Counted from the stretch's first letter, positions 26,751 through 36,676 are shown. The stretch is 64,000 nt of DNA from Nocardioides plantarum (GCF_006346395.1 NZ_VDMS01000002.1:372001-436000), one strand, 5' to 3'. Notes: a model not told the origin generated them from the sequence alone. Numbers and translations: made by a program.

Positions 26751-26844
26751 GTCCTCATCGTACGAGCGGCCGGGGGCCTCGAACCGCACCGGCCCGCCGT
26801 CCGCGAGGACGACGGGCCGGGGCGGTCATGCGAGTCGGTAGCGA

Positions 26845-27939
26845 CTAGGCGTGGACCACGTGCTCCTCGTCGGCGTGCGCCTTGTTGTAGCGCACGCTGG
26901 ACCACAGGGCGGCCAGGATGAACGCGACCCCGATGAGGCCGGTGACGACCTCGGGGATCTCGGGCCCGATGCTGACGAACAGCAGCAGCGACAGCGCGCC
27001 GATCGCCCAGTGGGCGCCGTGCTCGAGGAAGACGTACTCGGCCAACGTGCCGGCGTGGACCAGGTAGATCGTGATCGACCGGACGTAGAAGGCACCGACA
27101 CCCAGACCCAGGGCGATGATGATCGGGTCGGTGGTGATGGCGAAGGCGCCGATGACGCCGTCGAAGCTGAAGCTGGCGTCGAGCAGCTCGAGGTAGAGGA
27201 ACAGCGAGAACGCCGCCTTGCCGGTCGCCACCACGACCGCGCCGGTCGCGTCGCGCCTCGACGGGACGGGGTCGTCGCTCTCGTCGTCCTCGTCGAAGCC
27301 CTGGTCGAAGTAGTCGCCGAGGCCACCGACCAGGAGGTAGAGGATCATGCCGAAGACGCCGGCGACCAGGATGTCCTGGGCCTCCTCGTGGAAGATCCGC
27401 GAGAACGTGAACAGCCACACCAGCGCGACCAGGGACGAGATGGCCGGGAAGGCCGCGGCCTTCGACATGGCCCGCTCGATCGGCCCGAGCCAGTGGTGCT
27501 CCTTGTCCTCGTCGAACACGAAGTCGAGGAAGATCATCAGCAGGAACATCCCGCCGAAGGCGGCGATGAGCGGGTGCGCCTCGGTGAGGATGTGCGCGTA
27601 CGACGTGGGGTCGCTCTCGGGCTTCTGCTCCAGGGCGAGCCGCCAGGCCTCGAGGGGCGACAGGTCGGCCGTCACGAACACGATCACCAGCGGGAACAGC
27701 AGCCGCATGCCGAAGACGGCGATGACGATGCCGACCGTCAGGAAGATCTTGATCCAGAACTCCGACATCCGGTTCAGGACCTTGGCGTTGACGACCGCGT
27801 TGTCGAACGACAGCGAGACCTCGAGCACGATGAGGATCGCGGTGACCGCCAGGCCGGTGGTCCCGTCGTAGATGAACGCGACCGCGAGCCCGATCACGGT
27901 GAACAGGAACGGCCAGCGAAGCGTCTTGAGCAGCAGCAC
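26845..27939 (-). CDS. DUF475 (TerC-like) integral membrane protein
   Basis: A 364-residue polytopic membrane protein with about nine hydrophobic segments. The conserved acidic membrane motifs of the TerC superfamily are clear: EVSLSFDNAVVNA near residue 40 and LELLDASFSFDGVIGAFAIT near 250. FLDFVFDEDKEHHW also occurs. TerC-type proteins work with TerD in metal and envelope stress, and recent work on the superfamily suggests metal export. A GTG start at 27939 gives the full first helix. It lies 81 bases downstream of the second terD on the same strand, with a hairpin between. Confidence 0.88.
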   Translation of the reverse strand: MLLLKTLRWPFLFTVIGLAVAFIYDGTTGLAVTAILIVLEVSLSFDNAVVNAKVLNRMSEFWIKIFLTVGIVIAVFGMRLLFPLVIVFVTADLSPLEAWRLALEQKPESDPTSYAHILTEAHPLIAAFGGMFLLMIFLDFVFDEDKEHHWLGPIERAMSKAAAFPAISSLVALVWLFTFSRIFHEEAQDILVAGVFGMILYLLVGGLGDYFDQGFDEDDESDDPVPSRRDATGAVVVATGKAAFSLFLYLELLDASFSFDGVIGAFAITTDPIIIALGLGVGAFYVRSITIYLVHAGTLAEYVFLEHGAHWAIGALSLLLFVSIGPEIPEVVTGLIGVAFILAALWSSVRYNKAHADEEHVVHA

Positions 27940-27968
27940 GGGGATGACTCTCTAGTCAGCGAAGAGGG

Positions 27969-27997
27969 GCCGGCCCCGCAGGAGGTGCGGGGCCGGC
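27969..27997 (-). terminator. Hairpin between terD copy 2 and DUF475
   Basis: A perfect 12-bp stem (GCCGGCCCCGCA / TGCGGGGCCGGC) with loop GGAGG. It follows the terD stop on the minus strand by 23 bases. There is no clean U run, so it may act as an attenuator that lowers DUF475 expression relative to terD. Confidence 0.6.
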
Positions 27998-28020
27998 TCA
28001 GGCAGGTGTGGCGGTGTACG

Positions 28021-28602
28021 TCAGAGGTTGACGCCGTAGTCGCGCACGATGCCCGCGAGACCCGAGGCGTAGCCCTGGCCGATGGCGCGGAACTTCCACT
28101 CCGCGGCGTTGCGGTAGAGCTCGCCGAAGACCATGGCGGTCTCGCTCGAGGCGTCCTCGGAGAGGTCGTAGCGGGCGAGCTCGGTGCCGTTGTCGGAGTT
28201 GACGACGCGGATGAACGCGCCGGTCACCTGGCCGAAGTTCTGCCCGCGGGCGTCGGCCTGGTCGATCGAGACGGCGAAGACGACCTTGTCGACGTCGGCG
28301 CCCATGCCGGCCAGGTTGACCTCGACGACCTCGTCGTCGCCGTCGCCCTCACCGGTGCGGTTGTCGCCCTGGTGGACGACGAAGCCGTCGGGCGAGGTGA
28401 GGTTGTTGTAGAAGACGAAGTGCTGGTCGGTGACGACCTTGCCGTCGGCGCCGCACGACAGCGCCGAGGCGTCGAGGTCGAAGTCGGTGCCGGTGGTGGT
28501 GCGCACGTCCCAGCCGAGACCCACCAGCACCTTGTTGAGCCCGGAGGGCCCGGCCTCCTTGGTCAGAGAGACGTTTCCACCCTTGGACAAGCTGACGACC
28601 AT
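28021..28602 (-). CDS. terD: TerD-family calcium-binding stress protein (copy 2)
   Basis: A 193-residue paralogue of the TerD at 24099. It begins [20 protein letters not shown] and has the calcium motifs [11 protein letters not shown] and [12 protein letters not shown], then [33 protein letters not shown] and [22 protein letters not shown] ribosome site precedes the ATG. It heads the terD-DUF475-coiled-coil run read leftward. Two TerD copies bracketing a DUF475 gene are common in Ter islands; the calcium-binding residues are intact in both. Confidence 0.95.
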   Translation of the reverse strand: MVVSLSKGGNVSLTKEAGPSGLNKVLVGLGWDVRTTTGTDFDLDASALSCGADGKVVTDQHFVFYNNLTSPDGFVVHQGDNRTGEGDGDDEVVEVNLAGMGADVDKVVFAVSIDQADARGQNFGQVTGAFIRVVNSDNGTELARYDLSEDASSETAMVFGELYRNAAEWKFRAIGQGYASGLAGIVRDYGVNL

Positions 28603-28661
28603 GTCGACTTCCTCGTTTCGATCGGGGTCGGGCGCGCTGGTGCGCGGCCCGTCGTGTGGCA

Positions 28662-28667
28662 ACCCTA
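28662..28667 (-). promoter_or_regulatory. Putative -10 (TAGGGT) of terD copy 2
   Basis: Read on the minus strand, TAGGGT in GTTTGTAGGGTTGCC lies 60 bases before the terD ATG and fits the TANNNT pattern. The 147-base gap also has to hold the promoter of the divergent molybdopterin oxidoreductase. Confidence 0.38.
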
Positions 28668-28749
28668 CAAACGCACGAAGGGGACAGACAGTTTCGGGGC
28701 CGAGAACTTCTCTCGACGTCCCGGTACGCCGTACTGGTTCTATGGCTCC

Positions 28750-30912
28750 ATGGGCATCCTGCGCCAGCCACCCGTCCCCGCCGGGTTCACCGGCACCCGC
28801 CTCGGCGTCTGCAACCTGTGCGAGGCGATCTGCGGCCTCGAGCTGACCCTCGAGGACGGCGCCGTCACCGGCATCCGGGGCAATCCGGACGACCCGCTGT
28901 CCCGCGGCTACATCTGCCCCAAGGGCGTGTCGTTGGCCGACGTCTACACCGATCCCGACCGGCTGCGCCGTCCCGTACGCCGGGTGCCCGGGCCCGACGG
29001 TGCGGCCGACACCTGGGAGGAGCTCGGCTGGGAGGAGGCCCTCGACCTCGTCGCCGACCGACTGGCCGCGACGATCTCCGAGCACGGCGGCGACGCCGTG
29101 GGCGTCTACCTCGGCAACCCCAACGCCCACTCCCTCGGCTTCGGCACCCACGGCGCCGGGTTCGTCCGCGCGCTGCGGACCCACCACCGGTTCAGCGCCT
29201 CGACCGTCGACCAGGTGCCCCACCAGCTGGTCGCGTGGCAGATGTACGGCCACCAGCTGATGATCGCGATCCCCGACCTCGACCGCACCCGGCTGTTCCT
29301 CGTCGTCGGCGCCAACCCGATGGCCTCCAACGGCTCGTTGATGACCGTCCCCGACTTCCCGAAGCGGGTGCGCGAGCTCAAGGAGCGTGGCGGCCGGATG
29401 GTCGTGCTCGACCCGCGCCGTACCGAGACGGCCAAGGTCGCCGACGAGCACCACTTCGTCCGACCCGGCACCGACGCCCCGGTGCTGCTGGCGATGCTGC
29501 ACGTGCTCGTCAGCGAGGGCCTGGCCCGCCCCCCGGCGTACGTCGACGGCCTCGAGCACCTCGCCGACCTCGTCGCGCCCTTCACCCCCGAGCGCGCGGC
29601 CGCGGTCTCGGGCGTCGACGCCGGCGCGATCCGGTCCCTGGCGCGCGAGCTGGCCGGCGCCGGCCCGGCCGTCGTCTACGGCCGGATGGGTGTGTCCACG
29701 CAGGGCTTCGGGACCCTGTGCCAGTGGGCGATCGCCTGCCTCAACCTGCTGTCCGGCCACTTCGACTCCCCCGGCGGCGCGATGTTCACCGAGCCGGCGG
29801 TCGACACCGTCGGGCTGCGCATCGCCGGTCCGGGTCGCCGCGACCGCTGGCGCAGCCGGGTGCGCGACGTACCCGAGTTCGCCGGGGAGCTGCCGTCCTC
29901 GGTCATGGCCGAGGAGATGCGCGAGCCAGGCGAGGGCCAGGTGCGGGCGATGGTCACCGTCGCCGGCAACCCGGTGCTGTCCACGCCCGACGGACCGGGC
30001 CTGGCCGAGGCGCTCGACGGCCTGGACTTCATGGCCGCCGTCGACCTCTACCTCAACGAGACGACGCGGCACGCCGACGTGGTGCTGCCGCCGACCAGTG
30101 CGCTCGAGCGCGACCAGTACGACCTGGTGTTCCACGGCTTCGCGGTGCGCAACACCGCGCGCTGGACGCCGGCGGTCTTCGCGCGCGACGAGGACCAGCG
30201 CCACGACTGGGAGATCTTCGGGGCGCTGGCGACCCGGATCGCCGAGCGGCTCGGCAGCCCGCTGTCCGACGACGCGGCCGGGCAGCTGGCCGCCGAGCCC
30301 GCCGACCTCGTCGAGCGGCTCCTCGACAGCGGCGGCCGGGCCACGGCGGCCGACCTCGTCGAGCACCCCGAGGGCGTCGACCTCGGCCCCCTGCGCCCGA
30401 CGATGCCCGCCCGTCTGCAGACCCCCGACCAGCGGATCGACCTGGTGCCCGACCTGCTCGTCGGCGACCTCGACCGCCTCACCGCCTGGCTGGCCGACCT
30501 CGAGGCCACGCCCCGGGCCGCCGACGAGCTGGTGCTGATCGGCCGCCGCCACCAGCGCGACTGCAACTCCTGGCTGCACAACACGACCCGGCTCACCAAG
30601 GGCCGGGCCCGCCACCAGCTGCTCATGCACCCCGACGACCTCGCCGACCGGGGCATCGCCGACGGCGGCACCGTCGTGGTCACCTCACGCGTCGGCTCGG
30701 TCGAGGTCGCCGTGGCCGGGGCGGACGACATGATGCGCGGCGTCGTCTCGCTCCCCCACGGCTACGGCCACCAGCTGCCGGGCACCCGCCTCGCGCACGC
30801 CAGCACCGTGGTCGGGGTGTCGATCAACGACCTCACCGACCCCGACCTGCTCGACGTCGTGTCCGGCAACGCCGCCCTCAACGGAGTGCCGGTGACGGTG
30901 TCGCCGGCCTGA
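28750..30912 (+). CDS. Molybdopterin-dependent oxidoreductase with one 4Fe-4S cluster
   Basis: A 720-residue enzyme of the formate-dehydrogenase/nitrate-reductase (DMSO-reductase) superfamily. The N-terminal iron-sulfur motif has Cys 21, 24, 28 and 56 (CNLCEAIC and GYICPKG). Pterin-binding regions are seen in [27 protein letters not shown], and the C-terminal [14 protein letters not shown] and [11 protein letters not shown]. No Tat signal is present, so it is cytoplasmic. The usual molybdenum-ligand position (region [13 protein letters not shown]) shows no obvious Cys or selenocysteine. The substrate is unknown. No electron-transfer subunit is adjacent. Its end overlaps the convergent MMPL gene by 35 bases. 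Confidence 0.92.
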   Translation: MGILRQPPVPAGFTGTRLGVCNLCEAICGLELTLEDGAVTGIRGNPDDPLSRGYICPKGVSLADVYTDPDRLRRPVRRVPGPDGAADTWEELGWEEALDLVADRLAATISEHGGDAVGVYLGNPNAHSLGFGTHGAGFVRALRTHHRFSASTVDQVPHQLVAWQMYGHQLMIAIPDLDRTRLFLVVGANPMASNGSLMTVPDFPKRVRELKERGGRMVVLDPRRTETAKVADEHHFVRPGTDAPVLLAMLHVLVSEGLARPPAYVDGLEHLADLVAPFTPERAAAVSGVDAGAIRSLARELAGAGPAVVYGRMGVSTQGFGTLCQWAIACLNLLSGHFDSPGGAMFTEPAVDTVGLRIAGPGRRDRWRSRVRDVPEFAGELPSSVMAEEMREPGEGQVRAMVTVAGNPVLSTPDGPGLAEALDGLDFMAAVDLYLNETTRHADVVLPPTSALERDQYDLVFHGFAVRNTARWTPAVFARDEDQRHDWEIFGALATRIAERLGSPLSDDAAGQLAAEPADLVERLLDSGGRATAADLVEHPEGVDLGPLRPTMPARLQTPDQRIDLVPDLLVGDLDRLTAWLADLEATPRAADELVLIGRRHQRDCNSWLHNTTRLTKGRARHQLLMHPDDLADRGIADGGTVVVTSRVGSVEVAVAGADDMMRGVVSLPHGYGHQLPGTRLAHASTVVGVSINDLTDPDLLDVVSGNAALNGVPVTVSPA

Positions 30913-33076
30913 GGGCGGCCGTCTCGTCGGGCGTCTCGTCGACCGGCGCTGCGGCCGTCGCGGTCGGCGTACGACGCCACACGCGCTCGCCCAGCAGCAC
31001 CAGGATCGCGGGCAGCATCACCAACCGGATCAAGGTGGCGTCGAGCAGGATCGCGGCGGCCAGGCCCACGCCCATCATCTTCATCTCGAGCATCGACAGC
31101 GTCGCGAAGATCGCGAAGACCGAGACCATCACCGCGGCCGCGCTCGTCACGACCCCGGCCGTCTCGGAGATCCCACGCTCGACCGCGAGGCGGGCGGGCA
31201 GCCCGGCGCGCACGTGCTCGCGGACCCGGCTCAGCACGAACACGTGGTAGTCCATCGAGAGCCCGACGAGCACGACCAGCACGAACAGCGGGAGCCAGTC
31301 GATCACGAAGCCGGGGGTGGTGAAGCCGAGCAGGTCGGCGCCGACGCCGTGCTGGAAGACCAGGACCAGGCAGCCGAAGGCCACGCCCACCGAGGCCAGG
31401 TTGAGCAGGACGGACACCACGGCCAGGAGCAGGCTGCGGAAGGTCGCCAGCATCACCAGCGCGGTGAGCAGCAGCACGAACCCGATCACCAGGGGCAGCC
31501 GGTCGCCCAGCCGGGCGTCGAAGTCGTAGCTCTCGGCCGCACCGCCGCCGACGGCCGTCTCGGCGTCGAGGCCACCGAGCGCCTGGGGCACCAGGTCGTC
31601 GCGCAGCGCCTCCAGCGCGTCGCCGACGCGCTCGTCGGACTCGTCGTACGGCATCACGAGGTCGAGCACGGTCGTGCCGCCGTCGGCCGACACCACCGGC
31701 GCCTCCCGGGTCGCGACGAAGCGTCCGGACGCCGCCGCGCGGGTCGCGAGGTCGTCCAGCGCGGTGGCGACCCGTCCGGCCAGCGCCGGATCGGCCTCGA
31801 CCACCACGGTGGCCGAGGTGCCCTCGGCCGGGAACGCGGCCGTGAGGTCGCGCATCGTCTGCACCTCGGGGATCGAGGACGGCATCGTGTCGAGGTTGGC
31901 GGAGTGGATCCGCAGGCCCACGGCGGGCAGGGCCAGCGCCAGGACGACGAGCCCGGCGGCCAGGAGCGCCGCCACCGGCCGGCGTACGACGGGCCGCAGG
32001 ATGCGGCGCGACAGCCCGCCCTGGCTGATCCGGGCGTTGGCGCGCCACAGCAGCGGCACCCGCGGCCGGTCGACCCAACGGCCCAGCCTGGCCAAGAGGG
32101 CCGGCAACACGGTGATCGAGCCGAGCACCGCCACCGCGACCACGACGATCGCGCCGACGGCCAGGCTGTCGAAGGTCGTGTCCCCGATCAGGAACAGCCC
32201 CGACATCGCCACCACGACGGCCGCGCCGGACACCAGGATCGAGTGGCCGGAGGTCTGGGCGGCGATGTCGATGGCGTCCAGCGTCGAGCGCCCGGCGAGC
32301 CGTTCCTCGCGCTCCCGCTTGAGGTAGAACAGCGAGTAGTCGACGCCGACCGCCATGCCGATGAGCACGATCATGCTGGTGACGGTCGGCTCCGCGTGCA
32401 CCAGGTGCGAGAGCGGGGCGAGCACCCCGATCGTGGCGGCCACGCTCGTCGCGGCGAGCAGGACCGGCAGCCCGGCGGCGATGAGCGCCCCGAACGCCAG
32501 GAGCATCAGCACCAGGGTGATGGGGAGGCTGATGCCCTCGGCGGCGTGCAGGTCCTTGCCGACACGCTCGTCGATCGCGGCGTCGAGCGTGGCGTCCCCG
32601 GACACCCGGATCTCCAGGCCGGGATGGGATGTGGCCACCTGAGACACGGTGTCCCCGATGTCGTCGGCGAGGTCGTCGGGCAGGTCCTCCTCCTCGCCGA
32701 GCAGCGCTGGGACGAGGACCTCGGACCCGGCGGGACTCGTCTGCGGCTCGCCGACGGACGTCACGCCGTCGACGCCGGCGAGAGCACGGGCCACGTCGCC
32801 CGCCGCCGCGTCCAGCGCTCCGGGGTCGGATGCCCGCCCCGTGACGAGGACGTACTCGGTCCCGGGCTCGTCCAGGCCCGCCGCGTCGACCAGGGCGTCG
32901 GCCCGACCGGACTCGCCGATCCGGTAGTCGGCGTCGTCGGCCTCGACGGTCGGCACGAAGGAGGCGAGCACGACGGCCAGCGCCACGAAGGCGAACCAGG
33001 CGCCGATGGCCCGCCAGGGGTGGGTGGCGCTCCAGCGGGCGGCGCGGCGAGGGACGGTGACCAGGGGATTCGACAT
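30878..33076 (-). CDS. MMPL/RND-family transporter
   Basis: A 732-residue membrane transporter. It has the twelve-helix MMPL plan: one N-terminal helix (AIGAWFAFVALAVVLASFV), a large periplasmic-type loop, then five helices with the GMAVGVDYSLFYLKREREE motif holding the proton-relay Asp-Tyr. This is repeated in the second half with VGLSMDYHVFVLSRVREH. MMPL proteins in actinobacteria move lipids or drugs across the membrane. It is divergent from the sensor kinase, 108 bases away, so that two-component system may regulate it. Transported substrate is unknown. Confidence 0.93.
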   Translation of the reverse strand: MSNPLVTVPRRAARWSATHPWRAIGAWFAFVALAVVLASFVPTVEADDADYRIGESGRADALVDAAGLDEPGTEYVLVTGRASDPGALDAAAGDVARALAGVDGVTSVGEPQTSPAGSEVLVPALLGEEEDLPDDLADDIGDTVSQVATSHPGLEIRVSGDATLDAAIDERVGKDLHAAEGISLPITLVLMLLAFGALIAAGLPVLLAATSVAATIGVLAPLSHLVHAEPTVTSMIVLIGMAVGVDYSLFYLKREREERLAGRSTLDAIDIAAQTSGHSILVSGAAVVVAMSGLFLIGDTTFDSLAVGAIVVVAVAVLGSITVLPALLARLGRWVDRPRVPLLWRANARISQGGLSRRILRPVVRRPVAALLAAGLVVLALALPAVGLRIHSANLDTMPSSIPEVQTMRDLTAAFPAEGTSATVVVEADPALAGRVATALDDLATRAAASGRFVATREAPVVSADGGTTVLDLVMPYDESDERVGDALEALRDDLVPQALGGLDAETAVGGGAAESYDFDARLGDRLPLVIGFVLLLTALVMLATFRSLLLAVVSVLLNLASVGVAFGCLVLVFQHGVGADLLGFTTPGFVIDWLPLFVLVVLVGLSMDYHVFVLSRVREHVRAGLPARLAVERGISETAGVVTSAAAVMVSVFAIFATLSMLEMKMMGVGLAAAILLDATLIRLVMLPAILVLLGERVWRRTPTATAAAPVDETPDETAALRPATPSPALR

Positions 33077-33184
33077 GGCCCCAGCGTCACCGCCGCGGAC
33101 CCGGCCGTCAGGGGCGCGGCCACCACTCCCGAGGTGGTGCCTGCACCACTGCCCGACGGTCTCTCGACCCGCGATGATGGGGAC

Positions 33185-34327
33185 GTGACCGAACCGAGCC
33201 GTCTGCGCCTGACGGCGTACGCCGCCGCGCAGCTCGTGCTCGGGATCCTCGCCCTGGTGCTGGCGATCCTCACGGTCACGGGCGCCGCCCTGATGGTCGT
33301 CTGGGTCGGCGGGCTGCTGCTCGCGATCTCGGTGCCGCTCACCCGCGTGGTCGCGGACGCCCACCGGCGGATGGCCACCGACGTGCTGGGGCTGGAGGTG
33401 CCGCGCCCCTACCGCCCGGTACCGAGCCACCCGTGGCACGCGCTGGTCGCCGTGGCCCGTGACCCGATGACCTGGCGCGACCTGGCCTGGCTGGTGTGGG
33501 CATGCACGTTCGGCTGGGTGATCGCGCTGATCTGCGTCCTCGAGCTGCTGGCCCTGGTGACCTGGCCGCTGTGGTGGTGGACGCTGCGTCCCAAGATGCG
33601 CGCACGCAGCCAGATCGACCTGTGGTTCCTGGCCACCAGCCGCACCGAGCGGCTCCAGCAGCGGGTGCAGGTGCTCACCGAGACCCGCGCCGAGGCCGTC
33701 GACAGTGCCGCTGCCGAGCTGCGCCGCCTCGAGCGCGACCTGCACGACGGCCCGCAGGCGCGGCTGGTGGCGCTGTCGATGAGCCTGGGGCTGGCCGAGC
33801 AGCTGCTCGCCGAGGACCCCGACGCCGCACGGCGCCTGATCGGCGACGCCCGGACGACGACCTCGGCCGCGATCGGCGACCTGCGCTCCGTCGTGCGCGG
33901 CATCCACCCCCCGGTGCTGGCCGACCGCGGCCTCACCGGGGCGGTCCAGGCCCTCGCGCTCGACATGGCGGTGCCCGTCACGGTCGTCGCCGACCTCGAC
34001 GGCCGCCCGCCGGCGCCGGTCGAGTCGGCCGTCTACTTCGCCGTGGCCGAGTGCCTGGCCAACGTCGGCAAGCACGCCCGCGCCGACGCGGTCACCATCG
34101 CCATGACCCACGTCGACGGACGGGTGCGGGTCCGGGTGCACGACGACGGGGTGGGCGGCGCCGATCCGGGCGCCGGGACCGGCATGCTGGGGGTCCGACG
34201 CCGGTTGGCCGCCTTCGACGGCACGATGTCGGTGTCGAGCCCGACCGGCGGGCCGACCGAGGTCATCCTGGAGGTGCCGTGCGACTTGTCCTCGCCGAGG
34301 ACCACGCCCTCCTCCGGGCCGGGATGA
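33185..34327 (+). CDS. NarL-type sensor histidine kinase with membrane sensor domain
   Basis: A 380-residue kinase. Four membrane segments are predicted (about 10-31, 33-52, 100-120, 115-133), forming the short sensor domain common in actinobacterial kinases with a divergent transporter. The HisKA_3 box ELRRLERDLHDGPQARLVALSM puts the phosphorylated His at 187. The N box is AVYFAVAECLANVGKHARA, and G motifs are DDGVGGADPGAGTGMLGVRRR. The GTG at 33185 follows a GGGGA site. It overlaps the response regulator gene by 49 bases. The arrangement MMPL / kinase / regulator suggests control of the transporter in response to membrane-active compounds. Confidence 0.92.
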   Translation: MTEPSRLRLTAYAAAQLVLGILALVLAILTVTGAALMVVWVGGLLLAISVPLTRVVADAHRRMATDVLGLEVPRPYRPVPSHPWHALVAVARDPMTWRDLAWLVWACTFGWVIALICVLELLALVTWPLWWWTLRPKMRARSQIDLWFLATSRTERLQQRVQVLTETRAEAVDSAAAELRRLERDLHDGPQARLVALSMSLGLAEQLLAEDPDAARRLIGDARTTTSAAIGDLRSVVRGIHPPVLADRGLTGAVQALALDMAVPVTVVADLDGRPPAPVESAVYFAVAECLANVGKHARADAVTIAMTHVDGRVRVRVHDDGVGGADPGAGTGMLGVRRRLAAFDGTMSVSSPTGGPTEVILEVPCDLSSPRTTPSSGPG

Positions 34328-34920
34328 TCCAGCTCCTCGAGGCCAACGGGTTCACGATCCTGCACGCGGCGGTCGACGCCGCGTCGCTCGACGCCGCGCT
34401 CCGCGACCCCGACGCGCAGGCCGCGGTGGTCGACGTACGCCTGCCACCGGGGCAGACCGACGAGGGCCTGCGCGCCGCGATCGCCGTGCGCCAGGCGCGG
34501 CCGGGCTTCCCGGTCATGGTCATCTCCCAGTACGTCGAGCACCTCTACGCCCGCGAGCTCCTGGCCAGCGGGGAGGGCTCGGTCGGCTACCTGCTCAAGG
34601 ACCGGGTCTCCGACGTCGCCGAGTTCGTCGACGGCGTACGCCGGGTGGCCGCCGGCGCGACCGTGCTCGACCCCGAGGTGGTCGCCACGATCATGGCGCG
34701 GCGTCGCGAGGAGCCGCTGGACCGGCTGACCCCGCGGGAGCGGGAGGTCCTCGGGCTGATGGCCGAGGGCCGCTCCAACGCCGCCATCGCGGCCCGGCTG
34801 GTCGTCACCGACAAGGCCGTCGCCAAGCACATCAACAGCATCTTCGCCAAGCTCGACCTCGGCGCCGCGGACGACGACCACCGCCGGGTGCGGGCCGTGC
34901 TCGCCTGGCTGCGCGTCTGA
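34279..34920 (+). CDS. NarL/FixJ-family response regulator
   Basis: A 213-residue regulator. The receiver domain has the acidic pocket LVLAEDH, the phosphoacceptor Asp 52 in AVVDVRLPPG, and the conserved Lys in GYLLKDRV. The LuxR-type DNA-binding domain reads LTPREREVLGLMAEG and SNAAIAARLVVTDKAVAKHINSIFAKL. Its GTG start lies inside the 3' end of the kinase gene, with a GGAGG site just upstream, so the pair is translationally coupled. Confidence 0.93.
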   Translation: MRLVLAEDHALLRAGMIQLLEANGFTILHAAVDAASLDAALRDPDAQAAVVDVRLPPGQTDEGLRAAIAVRQARPGFPVMVISQYVEHLYARELLASGEGSVGYLLKDRVSDVAEFVDGVRRVAAGATVLDPEVVATIMARRREEPLDRLTPREREVLGLMAEGRSNAAIAARLVVTDKAVAKHINSIFAKLDLGAADDDHRRVRAVLAWLRV

Positions 34921-34932
34921 GCCCCCGCCCGC

Positions 34933-36627
34933 TCAGGAGAGCAGCGCGAGCACGGCGGCTCGGGCGGCCGCGGGGTCGGCGGCGGCCAGAGCCGCCTCGG
35001 CGGCCTCCTCGCACTGGTCGTGGGTGACCGAGGCGAGCCGGGCGCCGACGGGGCGCGCGGCGGCCGCGGCCATCGACAGCGACGTGACCCCCATCCCGAC
35101 CAGGGCGCACGCCAGCAGCGGATCGGCGGCGGCCTCACCGCAGACCCCGACCGGCTTGCCGGCCTGGCGACCGGCCTCGGCGGTGATCGCCACCAGCTGC
35201 AGCACGGCGGGCTGCCACGGGTCGGTGAGGTGGGCCAGGTCGGTGGCCATCCGGTCGGCGGCCATCGTGTACTGGGTCAGGTCGTTGGTGCCGATGGACA
35301 GGAAGTCGACGACCTCGAGCATCCGGTGGGCCAGCAGCGCCGCCGACGGCACCTCGACCATGACCCCGGCCTTGAGCCCGCGGCTGCGGACCGCGCTGGC
35401 GAAGTCGGCAGCCTCGGCGACGGTCGCGACCATGGGCGCCATCACCCAGGTCTCGGTGCCGGTGGCCCGCGCGGCCGCGGCGATCGCGTCGAGCTGGCGG
35501 GACAACAGCCCGGGGTTGCCGAACGACAGCCGCAGGCCGCGTACGCCGAGCGCCGGGTTCTCCTCGCCGGCCAGGGTGGCGAACGCGACGGGCTTGTCGG
35601 AGCCTGCGTCGAGGGTGCGGACGACGACGTGGCCGACGTCGCCGAACGCCGCGAGCACCTCGGTGTAGATGGCGGCCTGCTCGTCGACGCTCGGCTCCTC
35701 GGAGCGGTTGAGGAAGCACAGCTCGGTGCGGAACAGGCCCACGCCCTCGACCGGCGCGGTCGCGGCGCTGCGCGCCGACTCGCCGTCGGCGACGTTGGCC
35801 AGCACCTTGACCGCGAGGCCGTCGGCGGTGGCGCCGGGGCCGCTCCACGTCTCGAGCGCGGCGCGCCGCTCGGCGTCGTCGGCGACCAGCCGCCGCGCCT
35901 CGTCGGCGTCGGGGTCGGGGGTCAGCAGGCCGGTGGTGCCGTCGACGAGCAGCAGGGTGCCGGCCTCGACGGCGAGCAGGTCGGCCACGCCGACCACGCA
36001 GGGGATGCCGAGCTGGCGGGCGATGATCGCGGTGTGGCTGGTCGGGCCGCCGCGCTCGGTGACCAGGGCGACGACGACCGCCGGGTCGAGCCCGGCGGTA
36101 TCGGCGGGGGCGAGGTCCTCGGCGACCAGCACCGACGGCTCGGAGGGGGTCGGCACCCCCGGCTCGGGCTCGCCCACGATGCGGGCGACCAGGCGCTTCT
36201 CGATGTCGCGCAGGTCGGTGACCCGCTCGGCCATCAGCCCGCCCATCTTGGTGAAGGTGCCGACGAACTGCTCGACCGCGTCGTGCACCGCGACCAGCAG
36301 CGGGCTCCCCCCGCGCAGGTTCTTGCGCACGGCACCGCGCAGGCCGCGGTCGCGGGCCAGGCCGGCGCTCGCGCCCAGCACCTCGGCCGCCGCCCCCGTG
36401 GCGCTCTCGGCCTTGGTGGCGAAGCCGTCGGCCACCTCGGCCGCGGCGGCGTCGAAGGCCGCCAGCGCGCCCTCGTCGTCGGCGTACCCCCCGTCGCCGA
36501 AGGCGGCGACCGCCTCGGCCGACACCTCCCCGCGGGCGACGACGGCGGGGCCGTAGGCGACGCCGGGGACGACGGGGGTGCCCCGGAGCTCGGGGACGGA
36601 GGACGGGGAATCGGTGACCACGATCAC
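34933..36627 (-). CDS. ptsI: Phosphoenolpyruvate-protein phosphotransferase (PTS enzyme I)
   Basis: A 564-residue enzyme that takes phosphate from phosphoenolpyruvate and passes it to HPr. The active-site His is 198 in ERGGPTSHTAIIAR. PEP-binding motifs include GVGLFRTELCFLNR, DKPVAFATL, MVEVPSAALLA and FLSIGTNDLTQYTMA, and the catalytic Cys is in VGVCGEAAADP. The GTG at 36627 is favoured; a second GTG follows two codons later. The N-terminus is about ten residues longer than common. It is divergent from the fruR-fruK-fruA-ptsH operon and shares its control region. Confidence 0.96.
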   Translation of the reverse strand: MIVVTDSPSSVPELRGTPVVPGVAYGPAVVARGEVSAEAVAAFGDGGYADDEGALAAFDAAAAEVADGFATKAESATGAAAEVLGASAGLARDRGLRGAVRKNLRGGSPLLVAVHDAVEQFVGTFTKMGGLMAERVTDLRDIEKRLVARIVGEPEPGVPTPSEPSVLVAEDLAPADTAGLDPAVVVALVTERGGPTSHTAIIARQLGIPCVVGVADLLAVEAGTLLLVDGTTGLLTPDPDADEARRLVADDAERRAALETWSGPGATADGLAVKVLANVADGESARSAATAPVEGVGLFRTELCFLNRSEEPSVDEQAAIYTEVLAAFGDVGHVVVRTLDAGSDKPVAFATLAGEENPALGVRGLRLSFGNPGLLSRQLDAIAAAARATGTETWVMAPMVATVAEAADFASAVRSRGLKAGVMVEVPSAALLAHRMLEVVDFLSIGTNDLTQYTMAADRMATDLAHLTDPWQPAVLQLVAITAEAGRQAGKPVGVCGEAAADPLLACALVGMGVTSLSMAAAAARPVGARLASVTHDQCEEAAEAALAAADPAAARAAVLALLS

Positions 36628-36647
36628 AAGTTACCCGGCCCCACCCC

Positions 36648-36676
36648 TTGACAGTCAACACATACGGGCATAAAAC
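36648..36676 (+). promoter_or_regulatory. Promoter of the fru operon, with direct-repeat operators
   Basis: TTGACA (36648-36653), a 17-base spacer and TAAAAC (36671-36676) form the best sigma-70-type promoter in the window. Two direct repeats CAACACATAC lie at 36656-36665 (in the spacer) and 36676-36685 (over the -10 and start), 20 bases apart. Such repeats fit binding of a DeoR-family repressor such as the adjacent FruR. The -35 is half of TTGACAGTCAA; the other strand gives TTGACT, a -35 for the divergent ptsI, so the two promoters share this DNA. Confidence 0.75.

Noticed and set aside
26851..28749. Upstream extension of the molybdopterin oxidoreductase frame by more than 600 codons
   Set aside because: The extension is antisense to DUF475 and terD and has no domain; the iron-sulfur motif begins 20 residues after the ATG at 28750.
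34279..34327. Frameshift at the kinase/regulator overlap
   Set aside because: Both proteins keep complete C- and N-terminal motifs, and 40-50-base overlaps are normal for such pairs in actinobacteria.
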